Origin: Adiantum capillus-veneris
Lineage: Eukaryota; Streptophyta; Polypodiopsida; Polypodiales; Pteridaceae
Assembly: GCA_014529385.2 (NCBI GenBank)
Contig: CM043958.1
Location: 77,190,669 to 77,254,668 of the forward strand
DNA length: 64,000 bases
Direction of reading: 5' to 3'
The notes below the pieces were generated by a model. The model worked only from the letters and a program-made list of their open reading frames with translations. It made no database searches and was not told the DNA's origin. Within the stretch, counting starts at the first letter, position 1, and every line of letters begins with the position of its first letter. Position numbers and translations under genes: made by a program. Shown here one piece after another: positions 1 to 10,319 of this stretch.

Positions 1-81
1 CTTCCTCTCTTTGTAGTCATTGGGAAGTATGCAAAACAACCAGGACTACTTACAAGATTAAGAGAAACTCACAAGGGCTTT

Positions 82-82
<1 letters not shown>

Positions 83-123
<41 letters not shown>
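83..123 (+). repeat. (GA)n microsatellite
   Basis: About 20 uninterrupted GA dinucleotides are read directly from the sequence. It is the first of more than a dozen CT/GA tracts in the window. Confidence 0.95.
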
Positions 124-129
<6 letters not shown>

Positions 130-930
130 TTTTTTTAATAGAGAAAGTAGTGCCCTAATCTTAAGAAAAGTAAAATTCCTTACAAAAGATCTCAACTGCA
201 TAAGCTAAGGGTGAGTTTAGGAAATGCAAAGCCCAATGAAAATGGAAAGTGAAAAAACTTTTCATCTTCATATAAAGAAGTGGTCGATTAGGTCTTGGCA
301 ATCACACACAAATAGAAATTTTTTCAAAACATATTAAGTGAATAAGTGAAGGGTGAGTTTAGGAAATGAAAAGACATAGGAAGGGGGAAAGTTAGAAGAC
401 AAATAAAGATGGAAAGTCAAAAGACCTTTGGTGTCCATATAAATAGGTGTTTTTTTGCTCTTTCATTTTTTCTTTAGCATTTTTTTTAAAGTTCTCTTTA
501 GCGTTTCTCTCTCTCTCTCTCTCAATGTTGTATTCACCTTTCTTATAATATTGTTGTAAATCTATGTGCTTCATCATTGCCTATCGTTATGTGTTCTAGA
601 TTAATGCATGATTATTTTTTTTTGAGTGGAATCTTTGAATTAGGAGCACCTTTTAATTCTTTTGAAGCCATTACGAAGACCTTTTTATTTTTTTGAATAA
701 CATTAAGAGTATGTCCCAATTCAAAAAAAGAAAAAGAGAGACAAATGAACGATGATATTGCGACGACAGTGAAAGAAAAAAATTGGGGGGAGGGGGACAA
801 AGCAGGAAGTGGAAATGGGGACGAAGCGAGAGGCAGAGAAAGGAGTACAAAGCAGGAGGCGGAGTAGGCATGTACTTTTTCTTAAGTTAACGGATCCCTC
901 TGTCAACGTCGTGCGTTAAGGCATATGGTT

Positions 931-990
931 GTGTGAGATTTCGATGGGTTGATCTCCTCAAGGGATCGAGTTTGAATCCCTTTCTTCCCC
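931..990 (+). repeat. tRNA-like (SINE-like) segment, tentative
   Basis: A B-box-like element (gagtttgaatccc, near 968-980) follows a weak A-box-like stretch (tggttgtgtgagattt, from 925). This is the order and spacing of an RNA polymerase III promoter in tRNA-derived SINEs. No poly-A tail or target-site duplication was identified. It could be a decayed tRNA-derived repeat or coincidence. Confidence 0.25.
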
Positions 991-1408
991 TTTTAAAGGA
1001 AAATTGCAAGGGTGAAGTCCTTAGGAGAAAACGACACGATTCAAAGAAATCTACCAAAGAAATCAATAAAATGGACAACTTGCCTTGTGTATAGCTCATT
1101 TTAGAAAATTTAGGAATCTTGTAAGATGCTTATTTAAACCTTTTAACCCGATTTGAAAAAAATTCAGGATCTTGTACGAGCATGATCATGCGAGACACAA
1201 TTATTAATAATTGATAATTGTGCCTCTTTGCTCTATTTTAAATTATGAGCTCACTATTGAGCCTTCGAGCCGGTCACACGTGTCTAACTGAGCTCACTAA
1301 TGAGCCTTCGAGCTGTTCGCGTGTGTCTAACATAGCTTACTACTGAGTCTTTGAGCTGGTCACGCGTACCTAAGTGAGGCACTCTTGTTGCCAGCTGGAG
1401 GTCGAGCA

Positions 1409-2435
1409 CGTTGGTGCAACCAAACTTGGTCCGTGCCAGGAAGGGTGACAAGCAGTGCTATGGATGCTAGCAGGTGCATGGCGGCAAGCTAAAGCAGGTG
1501 GAAAAGTCCTTGGTAGACTAATGGCAACGGAAATGTATCTCTAAAGTGGTTTTTTAGGCCAAGGGGCCTTCAAATTGGGATAATCGAGATGGCAGAGCAA
1601 AGTGTCCAAAATGTAGGGAATGTGCCTCGGAATGTAGGGTTCAAGATGCTCTTGAGTCCAGTCCAGACGGCTCGTCAAATGAAGCCCTGATGTGAAAGAT
1701 ATCAAAGTTCCAATTTAGAAGCCTTTACAAATCCCTGACGAGCAGGGCAGATTGGGGAAGATAGCCAAGGTTAGCATCATCAAATAGAATTAGAAGCTCA
1801 AATTGTGGGGCATGCCGGACTTTTTAGATTGTCGATCAGAGTCCGAATGGGAAAGTTACGGCCATGTGAAAAGCTGCAGGGGGGTAGTTGTGTGCCCGCG
1901 AGGTCATATTGGAGAACGTGCCATCGGGAAGTTTCAGAGTCGTGCCAAGGGTTCCCAGGGGTGGTGCATTCCACGTGGACTTCATAGGAAGTGACAAATG
2001 CTCAATCAGAACTCGAATGGGCAAGTTATGGGCCAATGAAGATTTTGTCGAGGGCCGATTTTGGCATGGTTGGGCCGTCCCACCAAGCGCGCCATTTAGA
2101 AGTTTCTTATCCTCGCCAGGGTTCTAGGAGCGATGTCCACTATGCGGAGCAAGCCAAAAATGACGGCTCAACAATCGGGTTTACGATTGGTGCAATATAG
2201 CTCGACAAAGTCGGGGTCAATTTACGAGAAGGTGGGTACGAATAATGTTGGCCCATTTTTTCCTGGCTTCGTTGAATGGATCCGAAATAGTGAAAGCGGG
2301 AACTGCATGTCCGACGGAGACGGACAACTAGGGGCCTATTTCGGACGGTCTCACCCTTGCGACGGACAAAGCGATAATGTGGAAGACTTCTTTTCACGGG
2401 TATGTTTACGTGGGGGGGACCGTGGGATCCTATGT
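1409..2435 (+). repeat. Gypsy 5' LTR, first part
   Basis: This aligns with 13938-14875 of the 3' LTR with scattered substitutions. Relative to that copy it has about 85 extra bases near 2064-2150, between 'ggccgattttgg' and 'gagcaagcca', so one LTR gained or lost a block after insertion. The first bases are CG rather than TG, consistent with one T-to-C change at the terminus. The Copia insertion begins at 2436. Confidence 0.85.
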
Positions 2436-2662
2436 TGTTACCATATACATGTGGTAGTGATGTGTGTGAACACACTAGGACCGCCCGGGCATTTTTTCCC
2501 TCTTTAGGAGGTTTTTTCCCCAGTGCATTGTATATACGCCCATCACTCTAGGGCTATCTATCTTTCCATTGCACACTAAGTAATACACTCTCTATTGTGT
2601 GCCTTGAGCTTCCTTCGTCTTCTCCAAGCTGTGTGCGTTTCCCTGCAACCCTAATTCCAACA
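2436..2662 (+). repeat. Copia 5' LTR (227 bp)
   Basis: Starts TGTTACC and ends CCAACA. A TATATA core at 2531-2536 is a plausible promoter element. The initiator-Met primer site follows two bases after the LTR end. Confidence 0.93.
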
Positions 2663-2664
2663 AT

Positions 2665-2676
2665 TGGTATCAGAGC
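2665..2676 (+). promoter_or_regulatory. Copia primer-binding site (initiator Met tRNA)
   Basis: The sequence TGGTATCAGAGC is the standard plant Copia primer-binding site. Its position just inside the 5' LTR fixes the LTR boundary. Confidence 0.93.
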
Positions 2677-3005
2677 AGGTTGCGTCCTCCCGGGCTTAGT
2701 CGCCAGCTGCTCCAATACACGGCTGCTCCAGTACATGATGCTCACTTTCTCCGATTACAGTGAGCTTTGGCGAGCGTTTCGCAGGTCTGCTTAGATTTTC
2801 GATTTGGGCTCATTTCAGCCTTCGTTTCCACTACAGGCAGTACTGCACATGCTATTTTGTCATTTTGTGCAAAATTCCTGTCAGTGTAGTTTTCTGCATA
2901 ACAAGTGCCTTATAGTCTTCTATGGTTTGTGCTATATAGCATAGGTTGTTCTCGCTCCGTTTCTCCTATTTTCGAACAGTTTTAACATCAGATGCAGCAG
3001 TTACC

Positions 3006-4075
3006 ATGGCTGACAACAACAACACGAATGTGTTCAAGATGTTTGTTGCTGAGGACATGTTGGATGGGGACAATTACCCTATGTGGGCTTATATGATGCA
3101 ACACGTTCTTGTGTCAAAGGGCGTCTGGAATATTGTGCAGGGCATTGATGTACGTCTTGGTTCTGAGGATGTAGGCGATGTTGAGGATGTTGCAGGTCTT
3201 GCTGCAAGGATTGCTGCTGTTAGAGTTGTTTTGCCTACGGCAGAACAAGCTCGTTGGGATGTTAAGGATGCGCAGGCTCATGCACTGATTGCGTTGTCTG
3301 TGAAGCGCACCATTGTTCCTCACATCCGTTTAGCAAAATTTGCAAAACAGGCTTGGGATATTCTGGCTGGTCTTTATGCAAGTCGCAATGAGGCTAAAAT
3401 TGCTTTGCTGCGTAAAGAGCTGGAGTCGAAGATTATGCATGAGGAAGATGAATGGACGCTTTCCTTGCTAGTGTCAAGGATATCAATGAGCAGCTTATTT
3501 CTGCAGGTGAAGTCATTTCAGACAGTTCCCTTGTGCAGACTGTTCTTCATGCCTTACCAGATTCCTACCAGACTTTTGCTAGTACTTGGAGACTTATGAC
3601 CCAAGGAAATCCAGAAGTTGTCAAGTTTGATGCATTATGCACATTGCTCTTGCAAGAGTCACTTTCCAGAAAGAACAGGACTAGACAGCATGCAGTTGAA
3701 CAGGCTTTTATTGCTTCTCAAAGAAAAGGTGGTAACAACAATGAAGCCACTTCTTATGGTTCTGCTACGAGTGGCAAAACTTATGTTCCTAATGCTTCTG
3801 CTGGCAGCACTTTTTCTGGCAATTTTGGTGATAAGGGCAAAAAAAAAAAGTGTTGCCATTATTGTAAAGCTAATGATCACTTGATCAAGCCGTGTCCTAA
3901 GTTGAAGGCGAAAGAGGCTAAGAAGAAAGAGGGTGGTTCCAATGCAAATGCTGGTTCCACTACAAATGCAGCCATTGTTGAGTCTTTTGTAAAAGGAGAC
4001 TGTAATGCTGATGTTGATGCAGAATGGGCTTTTAGCGCAGAGTGCACTTACAATCCTGTTGTCCATGATGCATGA
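3006..4075 (+). pseudogene. Copia gag (frameshifted)
   Basis: Gag nucleocapsid polyprotein of the nested Copia. The start at 3006 (MADNNNTN...) was chosen over an upstream in-frame TTG/ATG run because it matches the usual Copia gag start and lies after a leader. The N-terminal part has the DGDNYPMWAYMM motif of Copia gag; the UBN2-type region follows. Near 3450 the frame shifts by one base: the N-terminal part is in one frame and the rest, from about 3452, in another. A CCHC zinc knuckle (CHYCKANDHLIKPC) lies near 3854-3895. The frame closes with TGA at 4073. Gag would package the element RNA; this copy cannot make an intact protein. Confidence 0.85.
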
Positions 4076-5392
4076 TTGTCAGTTGCTGTAGATTCACATG
4101 TGTGGTATTTCGACAGTGGTGCTACAAAGCACATTACCTCACATCGTGAATTGTTTATCTCTCTCTAGTCTGTCCCTCATGGGATTTCTGTCACTTGTGC
4201 CAACAATGCCTCTTATCCAGTTTAGGGAGTTGGAAAGATTGTGCTTACTGCTGTAAATGGGAGTTCCTTCACACTTGTTGATGCACTTTATGTACCTAGG
4301 ATCAAGAAGAATCTCTTGTCTGTATCCGCACTTGCTAGACTTGGACTTGTAGTCAAATTTGTGGATGATAGATGTACAATTCATGATCTCAGTTTTGGTG
4401 ATGAAATTGTTGCATCTGGCCTTTTGTGCCGTGGAATTTATAAGCTCACTTTGTATGACAAGTGTGGACAAAATTTTGCAATTGCTGTTGCAGATTCAAG
4501 GGCTATTTTAGATGCAAAACTTTGGCATGCACGTTTTGGTCATCTGAATTTTGCCAGTTTGCTGCATTTGCAGAAATCTAATATGGTTGCTTCTTTGCCA
4601 CCTCTTGAAGCACCTGTCAAACATGTTTGTGAAGGCTGTATTTTGGGTAAGATGCAGTGTTCTAAGTTTCCAAAGGATGGTTCAGTTCAGGCCACATGCA
4701 GGTTGCAGCTTGTGCATAGTGATGTTTGTGGGCCCATGCAAACTCCGTCCTTGGGCAATTACCTTTACTTCATGACTTTCATTGATGATTACTCCAGGCA
4801 TGCATGGGTATTTCCACTTAAAGCGAAGTCCGAAGTTTTTATGTGCTTCAAACAATTTCTGGCTATGGCTAAAAATTTCTCGAAATGTACTATGGGCACC
4901 CTCCGTTCCGATCGAGGGGGGGAGTATATGTCTCATGAATTTAATGCATTTATGGCTAGTCATGGGATAAAACACAAATGTACAATGCCTTATACACCTA
5001 AGCAAAATGGTGTTGGTGAGAGGAAAAACAGGTCACTGACGGAAATGGCACGATGTACGGTCAAAAGTCAAGCTTTGCCGCATTCGTTTTGGCTTGAGGC
5101 CATCATGTGGGCCACTTATGTACTTAACAGGTGTCCTACGAAAGCTTTGCAGTCTATTACTCCATATGAAGCATGGCATGATAAAAAGCCTTCTATTGAG
5201 CACATGCGTGTTTTTGGCTGTTTGGCATATGCTTTGGTGCCACAAGTGCAGCACAGAAAATTGGATGATAAGGCTGTCAAATATATTTTTGTTGGTTATA
5301 GTGCTGAACGCAAAGGTTACAGATTGTATCATCCGCAAACAAAACGTATTCTGGTTTCACGGGATGTAGTGTTTGTGAAAAATTCTGTTTAG
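4076..5392 (+). pseudogene. Copia protease and integrase
   Basis: Continues in the gag frame after TGA 4073. The aspartic protease motif DSGATKH is at 4112 onward, but in-frame TAG codons at 4166 and 4223 break it; the second lies where Copia proteases carry Q before GVG. Integrase follows: a pre-integrase zinc domain (LWHARFGHL ... CEGCILGKMQ), then the catalytic core with D (HSDVCGPM), D (RSDRGGEY) and E (GVGERKN) all present, and a C-terminal part ending NSV before TAG at 5390. Integrase inserts the cDNA into the host genome. The core residues are intact but the stops prevent expression as one polyprotein. Confidence 0.88.
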
Positions 5393-5395
5393 CCC

Positions 5396-7290
5396 TTGCT
5401 GTCATGTACTAGAGACAGTAATGTAAGCTCACAGGACATTTATGACACTTTATTGCCTCTTTTCAGTGGTGGAAATACAAATGTAAGTTCCAATGAGGCA
5501 AATGTAAAGCCTATGGGGGTTTCTGAAAATGTTTTAGATCAGCCTATTACTGATGCAGATGTACATGATGTACTTGATGAGGAAAGGGCTGAAAATGAGC
5601 AGGCTAGAGGTATGCCAAAATGGCTGGTGCACACTTTGCGTGACAATAAATTGGATGCACCTTTGTCTAGTTGTACTTGTTCAGACTCTCACCATGCATC
5701 TTATGCATCAGATTGTTATGCTTTGGCTGTGTCTAGCTTACATGATGTTGAGGAGCCTCTGTCTTTTGATGAAGCACAGAATTCAGAAAATTGGATAGCT
5801 TCCATGCAATCAGAATATGATGCACTTATAGAAAATGACACATGGACTTTATGTGATTTGCCTCCTGGCAAAAAGGCCATTGGTACGAAGTGGGTTTACA
5901 AGTTGAAACGCAAGCTGGATAGTGAAATCGATCGCCATAAGGCTTGACTTGTTGCAAAGTGTTATGCACAGCAAAAATGCATAGATTATGAAGAGACTTT
6001 TGCTCCCACTTGTCGTATGACTACTCTGCGTTTTCTATGTGCATTGGCAGCTCATTTTGGTTGGGATGTACATCAATCAGACATTGTTACTGCTTTCTTG
6101 AATGGTGACATATTTGAGGAAGTGTATGTAACGAAGCCTCACGGTTTTGTCATAAAACGACAAGAGGACAAAGTGTGCAGATGTAAGAAGGTTTTGTATG
6201 GGTTGAGGCAATCTCCTCGTGCTTGGTATGAGAAATCTGACACTCATTTGGTTAAACGAGGCTTTTGTAATAGTCCAACAGAAACCACATTGTATGTAAA
6301 GCGTGAGGATGATGTACTTCTCATTGTGGTTCTTTATGTCGATTATTTGCTGATCACTGGACCAAATGAGAGACATATTGTTGAATTTAAGGCTGATCTG
6401 AATGCTACTTGCAAGATGAAAGATTTGGGGCTGTTGCATCATTACTTGGGTATACAGTTTAAGCAGTGTGATGGTGGTATTGCCTTGTGTTAGAAAAGTT
6501 ACATAGAGACATTGCTATGTAAATTTGGACTTGAGGATTGCAAACCTATTGCCACTCCCATGGAAATAGGTTTGAAGTTGAGTCTACATGATGCTGGCGA
6601 TCCTGCTAATGTCACTCTTTATCAAACTGTTGTTGGCTGCCTCATTTATGTATGCAACACGAGGCCGGATATTCAGTTTGCAGTCTCACAGGTCAGCAGA
6701 TTTATGCATAGCCCAGGGTCTAAGCATTGGCAGGCTGTCAAGAGGATTTTTCGCTACCTTAGTGGCACTTTACATCTTGGCTTGTTTTATCTCAAGGGGG
6801 GATCATTGCCGCCAGACTTACATGCTTTTTCGGACTTAGATTGGGCTGGTTGTTTTGACATGCGAGTGTCCACAAGTGGTTTTTGTTTCATGCTTGGCAG
6901 TTCATGTATATCATGGTTGAGTAAGAAGCAACCTACTGTGGCCACTTCGAGTTGTGAGGTTGAGTACAGGGCAGTCTTCACAACTACGGTTGAGTGTGTA
7001 TGGTTCAGACGCCTTATGGCTGATTTGGGTGTTGGACAGAACACTGCCAACACTATCTACACTGACAGTCAAAGCGCATTGGCAGTGGCAAGGAACCCAG
7101 TTTTTCATGCCGCACAAAGCACATTGAGGTGCATTACCACTATGTCAGGGAGAGACTCTCAGCAGGAGAGATCAGCTTGGCTTATGTGCCAACACAGGAC
7201 AACCTTGCAAATCTTTTCACAAAGGCATTGTCACGTGAGAAGCTTGAAGCTTTCCGCGAAGCTTTGGGCTTACTCCCCTTTGTGGACTGA
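5396..7290 (+). pseudogene. Copia reverse transcriptase and RNase H
   Basis: Same frame as the integrase. Reverse transcriptase motifs are NWIASMQSEYDAL, GTKWVYKLK, the DIVTAFLNGD motif and LYGLRQSPRAWYE. A TGA at 5945 sits where the family has R (KARLVAK), and a TAG at 6491 where it has Q (SQxxYI). The active-site box reads YVDYLL (6335-6352): the second catalytic Asp codon GAT has become TAT. RNase H follows with the YTDSQSALA motif. Near 7115 a one-base loss shifts the frame; the natural C-terminus (DNLANLFTKALS) continues in another frame and ends at TGA 7288. The enzyme would be inactive even without the stops. Confidence 0.9.
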
Positions 7291-7365
7291 TCATGTCCTT
7301 AGGGCATGGCACTTCCCTTTACTCATGTGCGAGCTCTCGTTCACCGCATCACTCGAGGGGGGATT

Positions 7366-7592
7366 TGTTATCATATACATGTGGTAGTGATGTGTGTGAA
7401 CACACTAGGACCGTCGGGGCATTTTTTCCCTCTTTAGGAGGTTTTTTCCCCCGTGCATTGTATATACGCCCATCATTTTAGGGCTATCTATCTTTCCATT
7501 GCACACTAAGTACTACACTCTCTATTGTGTGCCTTAAGCTTCCTTCGTCTTCTCCAAGCTGTGTGCGTTTCTTTGCAACCCTAATTCCAACA
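7366..7592 (+). repeat. Copia 3' LTR (227 bp)
   Basis: Same length as the 5' LTR, with about 10 base differences by eye, mostly C/T or G/A transitions. Preceded by the purine-rich tract at 7353-7363. Confidence 0.92.
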
Positions 7593-8612
7593 TCCGCTTA
7601 GACTTTTTTTTTTTTAAAGGTTTAAGGACTCCAAGGGAGCAACGACGGTGCCGTCGTTGCCCCTCGAGTGCAAAAGAGAGGAGAGATATTTCTTTCTAAG
7701 AAAGGGAAGGGGGTGAGGCTTTTTTAGAAAAAAGGAGGAGGGAAGGCAAAGGCGGCGGGGCGCGGGGCGCTCTGTCTCAAGAAAGGGAAGGAGTGAAGGG
7801 AAAGAAAGAAAGGAAGGAAGGAAAAGAAAGAAGAGAAGGAAAGGAAGGGAAAGAGAAGAAAGAAAAAGGGAGGCTCTGTCCCAGGGAAGAAAGAAAAGAG
7901 GGAAATAGAAGAGAAAGAAAGAAAGGAGAAGGAGGGAAAAAAAAAGTGTTTTGTTCGAGCACGGAGGTGAATGCAGAAAAAGAAAAAGATTCGACGGCCT
8001 AAAATTCGGCTGCAACAATCCAGGAAAGGGGAAGTTCAAAGAGTTTTTTTTCTTGGTTCGAAAGATGGAAGCTCGATGGAGCTTGTGCAATCATGTAACC
8101 GCATCAAAGGCGAGAGGAGGGAGACTGCACCATAGCGGTGGCATCAGCGAGGGTTGTTAAAGCTTGGGTTTTTTCGTGCTCGTCGAGGTCGTGATGACGG
8201 GGCTATCTGTACTTGGCTATCTGAAATGCAATAAAAGAAGTCATTGCCTGCTTTCAAGCATGTTTTGCCCTTTCCGCCCCTCTATTCTATTGCTCTTGTG
8301 CTTGTGTCCGTAGTGTCGAGTGTGTGTGTAGGCAAGTGTGCCCCCCATCGAACCGGCGGTGTCTCGTGGCAAAGAAAGAGAAAGAGGCTTTGGGTGTGCG
8401 TGGGAAGCTACAAAATGCGTAATGCGGTGCATATGGGTTAGATTGTGATCTAATATAGTGTGATCGACTCGAGAGCTGTGCAGGCGGCGGTCTGCTAACA
8501 GGAAAGAGGATTTTGAAGGTGAATCCCAGTGGATTGGGGTGTTGTGTTTACACTGAGCTATTGAGAGGTAGACTACTTGTGTCTCGGATGTGTTCCCCTT
8601 TTCCCCTATCCA
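7593..8612 (+). repeat. Gypsy 5' LTR, second part
   Basis: Resumes the LTR interrupted by the Copia and matches 14877-15856. It holds a long near-pure purine tract (7783-7950) and an AATAAA polyadenylation signal near 8229 (caataaaagaag), also present in the 3' LTR near 15474. It ends CCCTATCCA. The following bases (tggtgcccccac, 8618-8629) are a possible primer-binding site, but the tRNA is not recognised. Confidence 0.85.
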
Positions 8613-8690
8613 TCTTCTGGTGCCCCCACGGAGGAGCACACTGATTGCTCCTATCGATGAAAGAAAATACAGGTTTTTGTAAAGGTAAGG

Positions 8691-9509
8691 ATGGCGTCTC
8701 GAAGCTATGGTCCGATTTTTAGAGGTGAAGAGAATCCAAACGAATGGCTTGCAGATTTTGAATTGTACATGTTGTCTTTGCGAATGCCTAATGAGGAAAG
8801 CAAGATGCAAACCTTCCCTTTGGTGATGCGCGGAAAGGCCAAACTATGGTTCGAAGCTTTGGAGATTGAGGCGAGACAGGCATGGCCGGCTCTACGGGCA
8901 AGATTTTTGCATGATTTTCATAAAGAAGCTTCTCTAGTTGAGATGGATGCGAAGCTAAAGGCTCTAAAGCAGGATGTAGGTGAGGAATTTAGCTTGTTTC
9001 TTGATCTTTTTGAAGCATGTTGGGTAGAGTTAGCAGCAGCTATGCAGCTAGTCAATGGTGAGTACTTCAAATTGGATAAGTTTATGGCATGCTTACATCC
9101 GAAGGTGAGAGAGAAAATGGACTTTGAAAGCCCAGAGAACTACAATGGGACAGTGGAAATTGCAAGGTCAAAAAGTAGAAAAATTTAAAAAAAGATAGAG
9201 CAAGGCGTAGCAGGTTATGAAGCAATGGCACCTGTTCAACCACAAAGACCTCGAGAGTCAACTCAAGAGGAAAATCAAGGGAATAGGGCTATGGTTGCTA
9301 TTCCGCAACAGTGGATACGTACGGTTCAGGATCTATCAGAGCAGATGCAAGAGCTGCGATTGAGTGTAATGGACAGGGGACAGCCAAGAGGAGCAAGGGG
9401 TAGGGGAAGGCCTCTACCTGGAAGGTACTATAATTGTGATGAAGAAGGGCATTATGCACCCGACTGTCCCCATCCAGTGAGGGAAAGGTATCTACCCATT
9501 GTTTGGTAG
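8691..9509 (+). pseudogene. Gypsy gag
   Basis: Gag of the Tat-like element. The start at 8691 (MASRSYGP) directly follows a short leader after the LTR. The retrotransposon gag domain (NEWLADFELYMLSLRM ... KAKLWFEAL ... ARFLHDF) fills the first ~130 residues. TAA at 9186 interrupts the frame and the same frame resumes to 9509. The zinc knuckle reads YYNCDEEGHYAPDC: the first Cys of CX2CX4HX4C is replaced by Tyr (TAC/TAT instead of TGC/TGT, a G-to-A change). The protein would coat the RNA genome; this copy is broken. Confidence 0.82.
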
Positions 9510-10313
9510 AGGGAGAGGCCAAGCACAGTTTAATGGCCCGAGGGAGCAGGCAGTTGAGAATCCAATGCAGCAAGCCCAAACGGATGGCGGTGAAGTCCTG
9601 AGGGTGAACATCATTGGGGTGGATAAACAGGATGTTGAAGTGTTGGCCAACAAAAGAGCTAGAGCTGAAAGGGAGAGAGAAACTGAGCGGGAGACTAGAG
9701 CTCGTAAAGGTAAAGAGAAAGTATACGAGGGGAAAGAGAGCCTGAAACTAGCAAGAAAAGAAGGAGTCGCAGGATTAAACAAATAGATTTCCAGCTTGGG
9801 CGCGGCCATCTAGAGTATGATTTGGTGAGTGATGTCCAAAGTCAAAGAGCTAATATTACTTTTGGATAGCTGTTGGCATTGAACCCAACATTGAGGCGGT
9901 AGTGGTTGACTAGTGTTAGCACTAGGCTACCAAGGGGTAAGGGCAATGTGTAGGCGGTGCAAAATATGGCACTCAGGGTAGGTAGCCCGACGGATGTTCT
10001 TCCTTTGGTGGATGTTGTCATTGAGAAAAGGATGCAGGTTCAAGCCTATATAGATGGCAGAGCACAGGTTTGTGTCATGACGGAAGCTGCAATGAAGGAA
10101 ACAGGGATCAAGGCGGTAGCCAAGTCGAATGTGCGTATGAGGATGGCTAACCATGCTAAAGCTAGGTATTTGGACATGGCCCAGGATGTAAGAGTGAAAG
10201 TGATGGGCATAAAGTGCCTGATTGACTTCTTTGTGAGGCCGTGGCTGTTGGCAATAGGTGCCAAACAGGATTGGGAAAGCAAAGTATTTACCCTACCTGA
10301 TAAAGAAAAATGA
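9499..10313 (+). pseudogene. Gypsy gag-pol linker and aspartic protease
   Basis: After a frameshift near 9495, an Arg/Glu/Lys-rich linker runs 9499-9786. From 9957 a retropepsin-like domain follows: the active-site region reads YIDGRAQVCVM, where related elements have DGGA, a single G-to-A change. Several TAG/TGA codons separate the two parts between 9784 and 9957. The frame closes at TGA 10311, immediately followed in the same frame by reverse transcriptase. The protease would cut the polyprotein; with Gly changed to Arg next to the catalytic Asp it is probably inactive. Confidence 0.72.
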
Positions 10314-10319
10314 AGACAA

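Larger units (their letters stand above)
1..1408. other. AT-rich non-coding spacer
   Basis: No convincing coding region is present. The short open frames here are low-complexity or lie in random sequence. The stretch contains a (GA)n tract at 83-123, a short (CT)n tract at 505-523 and a tRNA-like segment near 935-985 (listed separately). Around 1250-1370 the phrase 'gagctcac..tgagcc/t..tcgagc' recurs three times at roughly 60-70 bp spacing, a degenerate short tandem repeat. The Gypsy LTR begins after this stretch. Confidence 0.5.
2436..7592 (+). mobile_element. Ty1/Copia LTR retrotransposon nested in the Gypsy 5' LTR
   Basis: Two 227-bp LTRs (2436-2662 and 7366-7592) start TGTTA and end CCAACA. 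A primer-binding site TGGTATCAGAGC, complementary to the 3' end of plant initiator methionine tRNA, lies at 2665-2676, and a G-rich polypurine tract (7353-7363) precedes the 3' LTR. Gag, protease, integrase, reverse transcriptase and RNase H follow in Copia order. My hand comparison finds about 10 differences between the LTRs (roughly 4 percent), so the insertion is fairly recent but not new. The flanks (tatgt, tccgc) are not a clean 5-bp duplication. The host LTR copy reads across this point (near 14876) without the element. Confidence 0.93.

Noticed and set aside
4073-6493. Stops in the Copia frame that U-to-C RNA editing would remove, as in fern and hornwort organelles
   Set aside because: The sequence is a nuclear LTR retrotransposon with frameshifts and a mutated active site as well. 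Ordinary mutational decay explains the stops, and such editing is known from organelles only.
7614-8090. Open frames over the purine tract of the Gypsy LTR (Phe/Leu/Ser-rich on minus, Lys/Glu-rich on plus)
   Set aside because: The frames exist because homopurine sequence rarely encodes stops; they lie inside an LTR and recur in both LTRs with frame changes.
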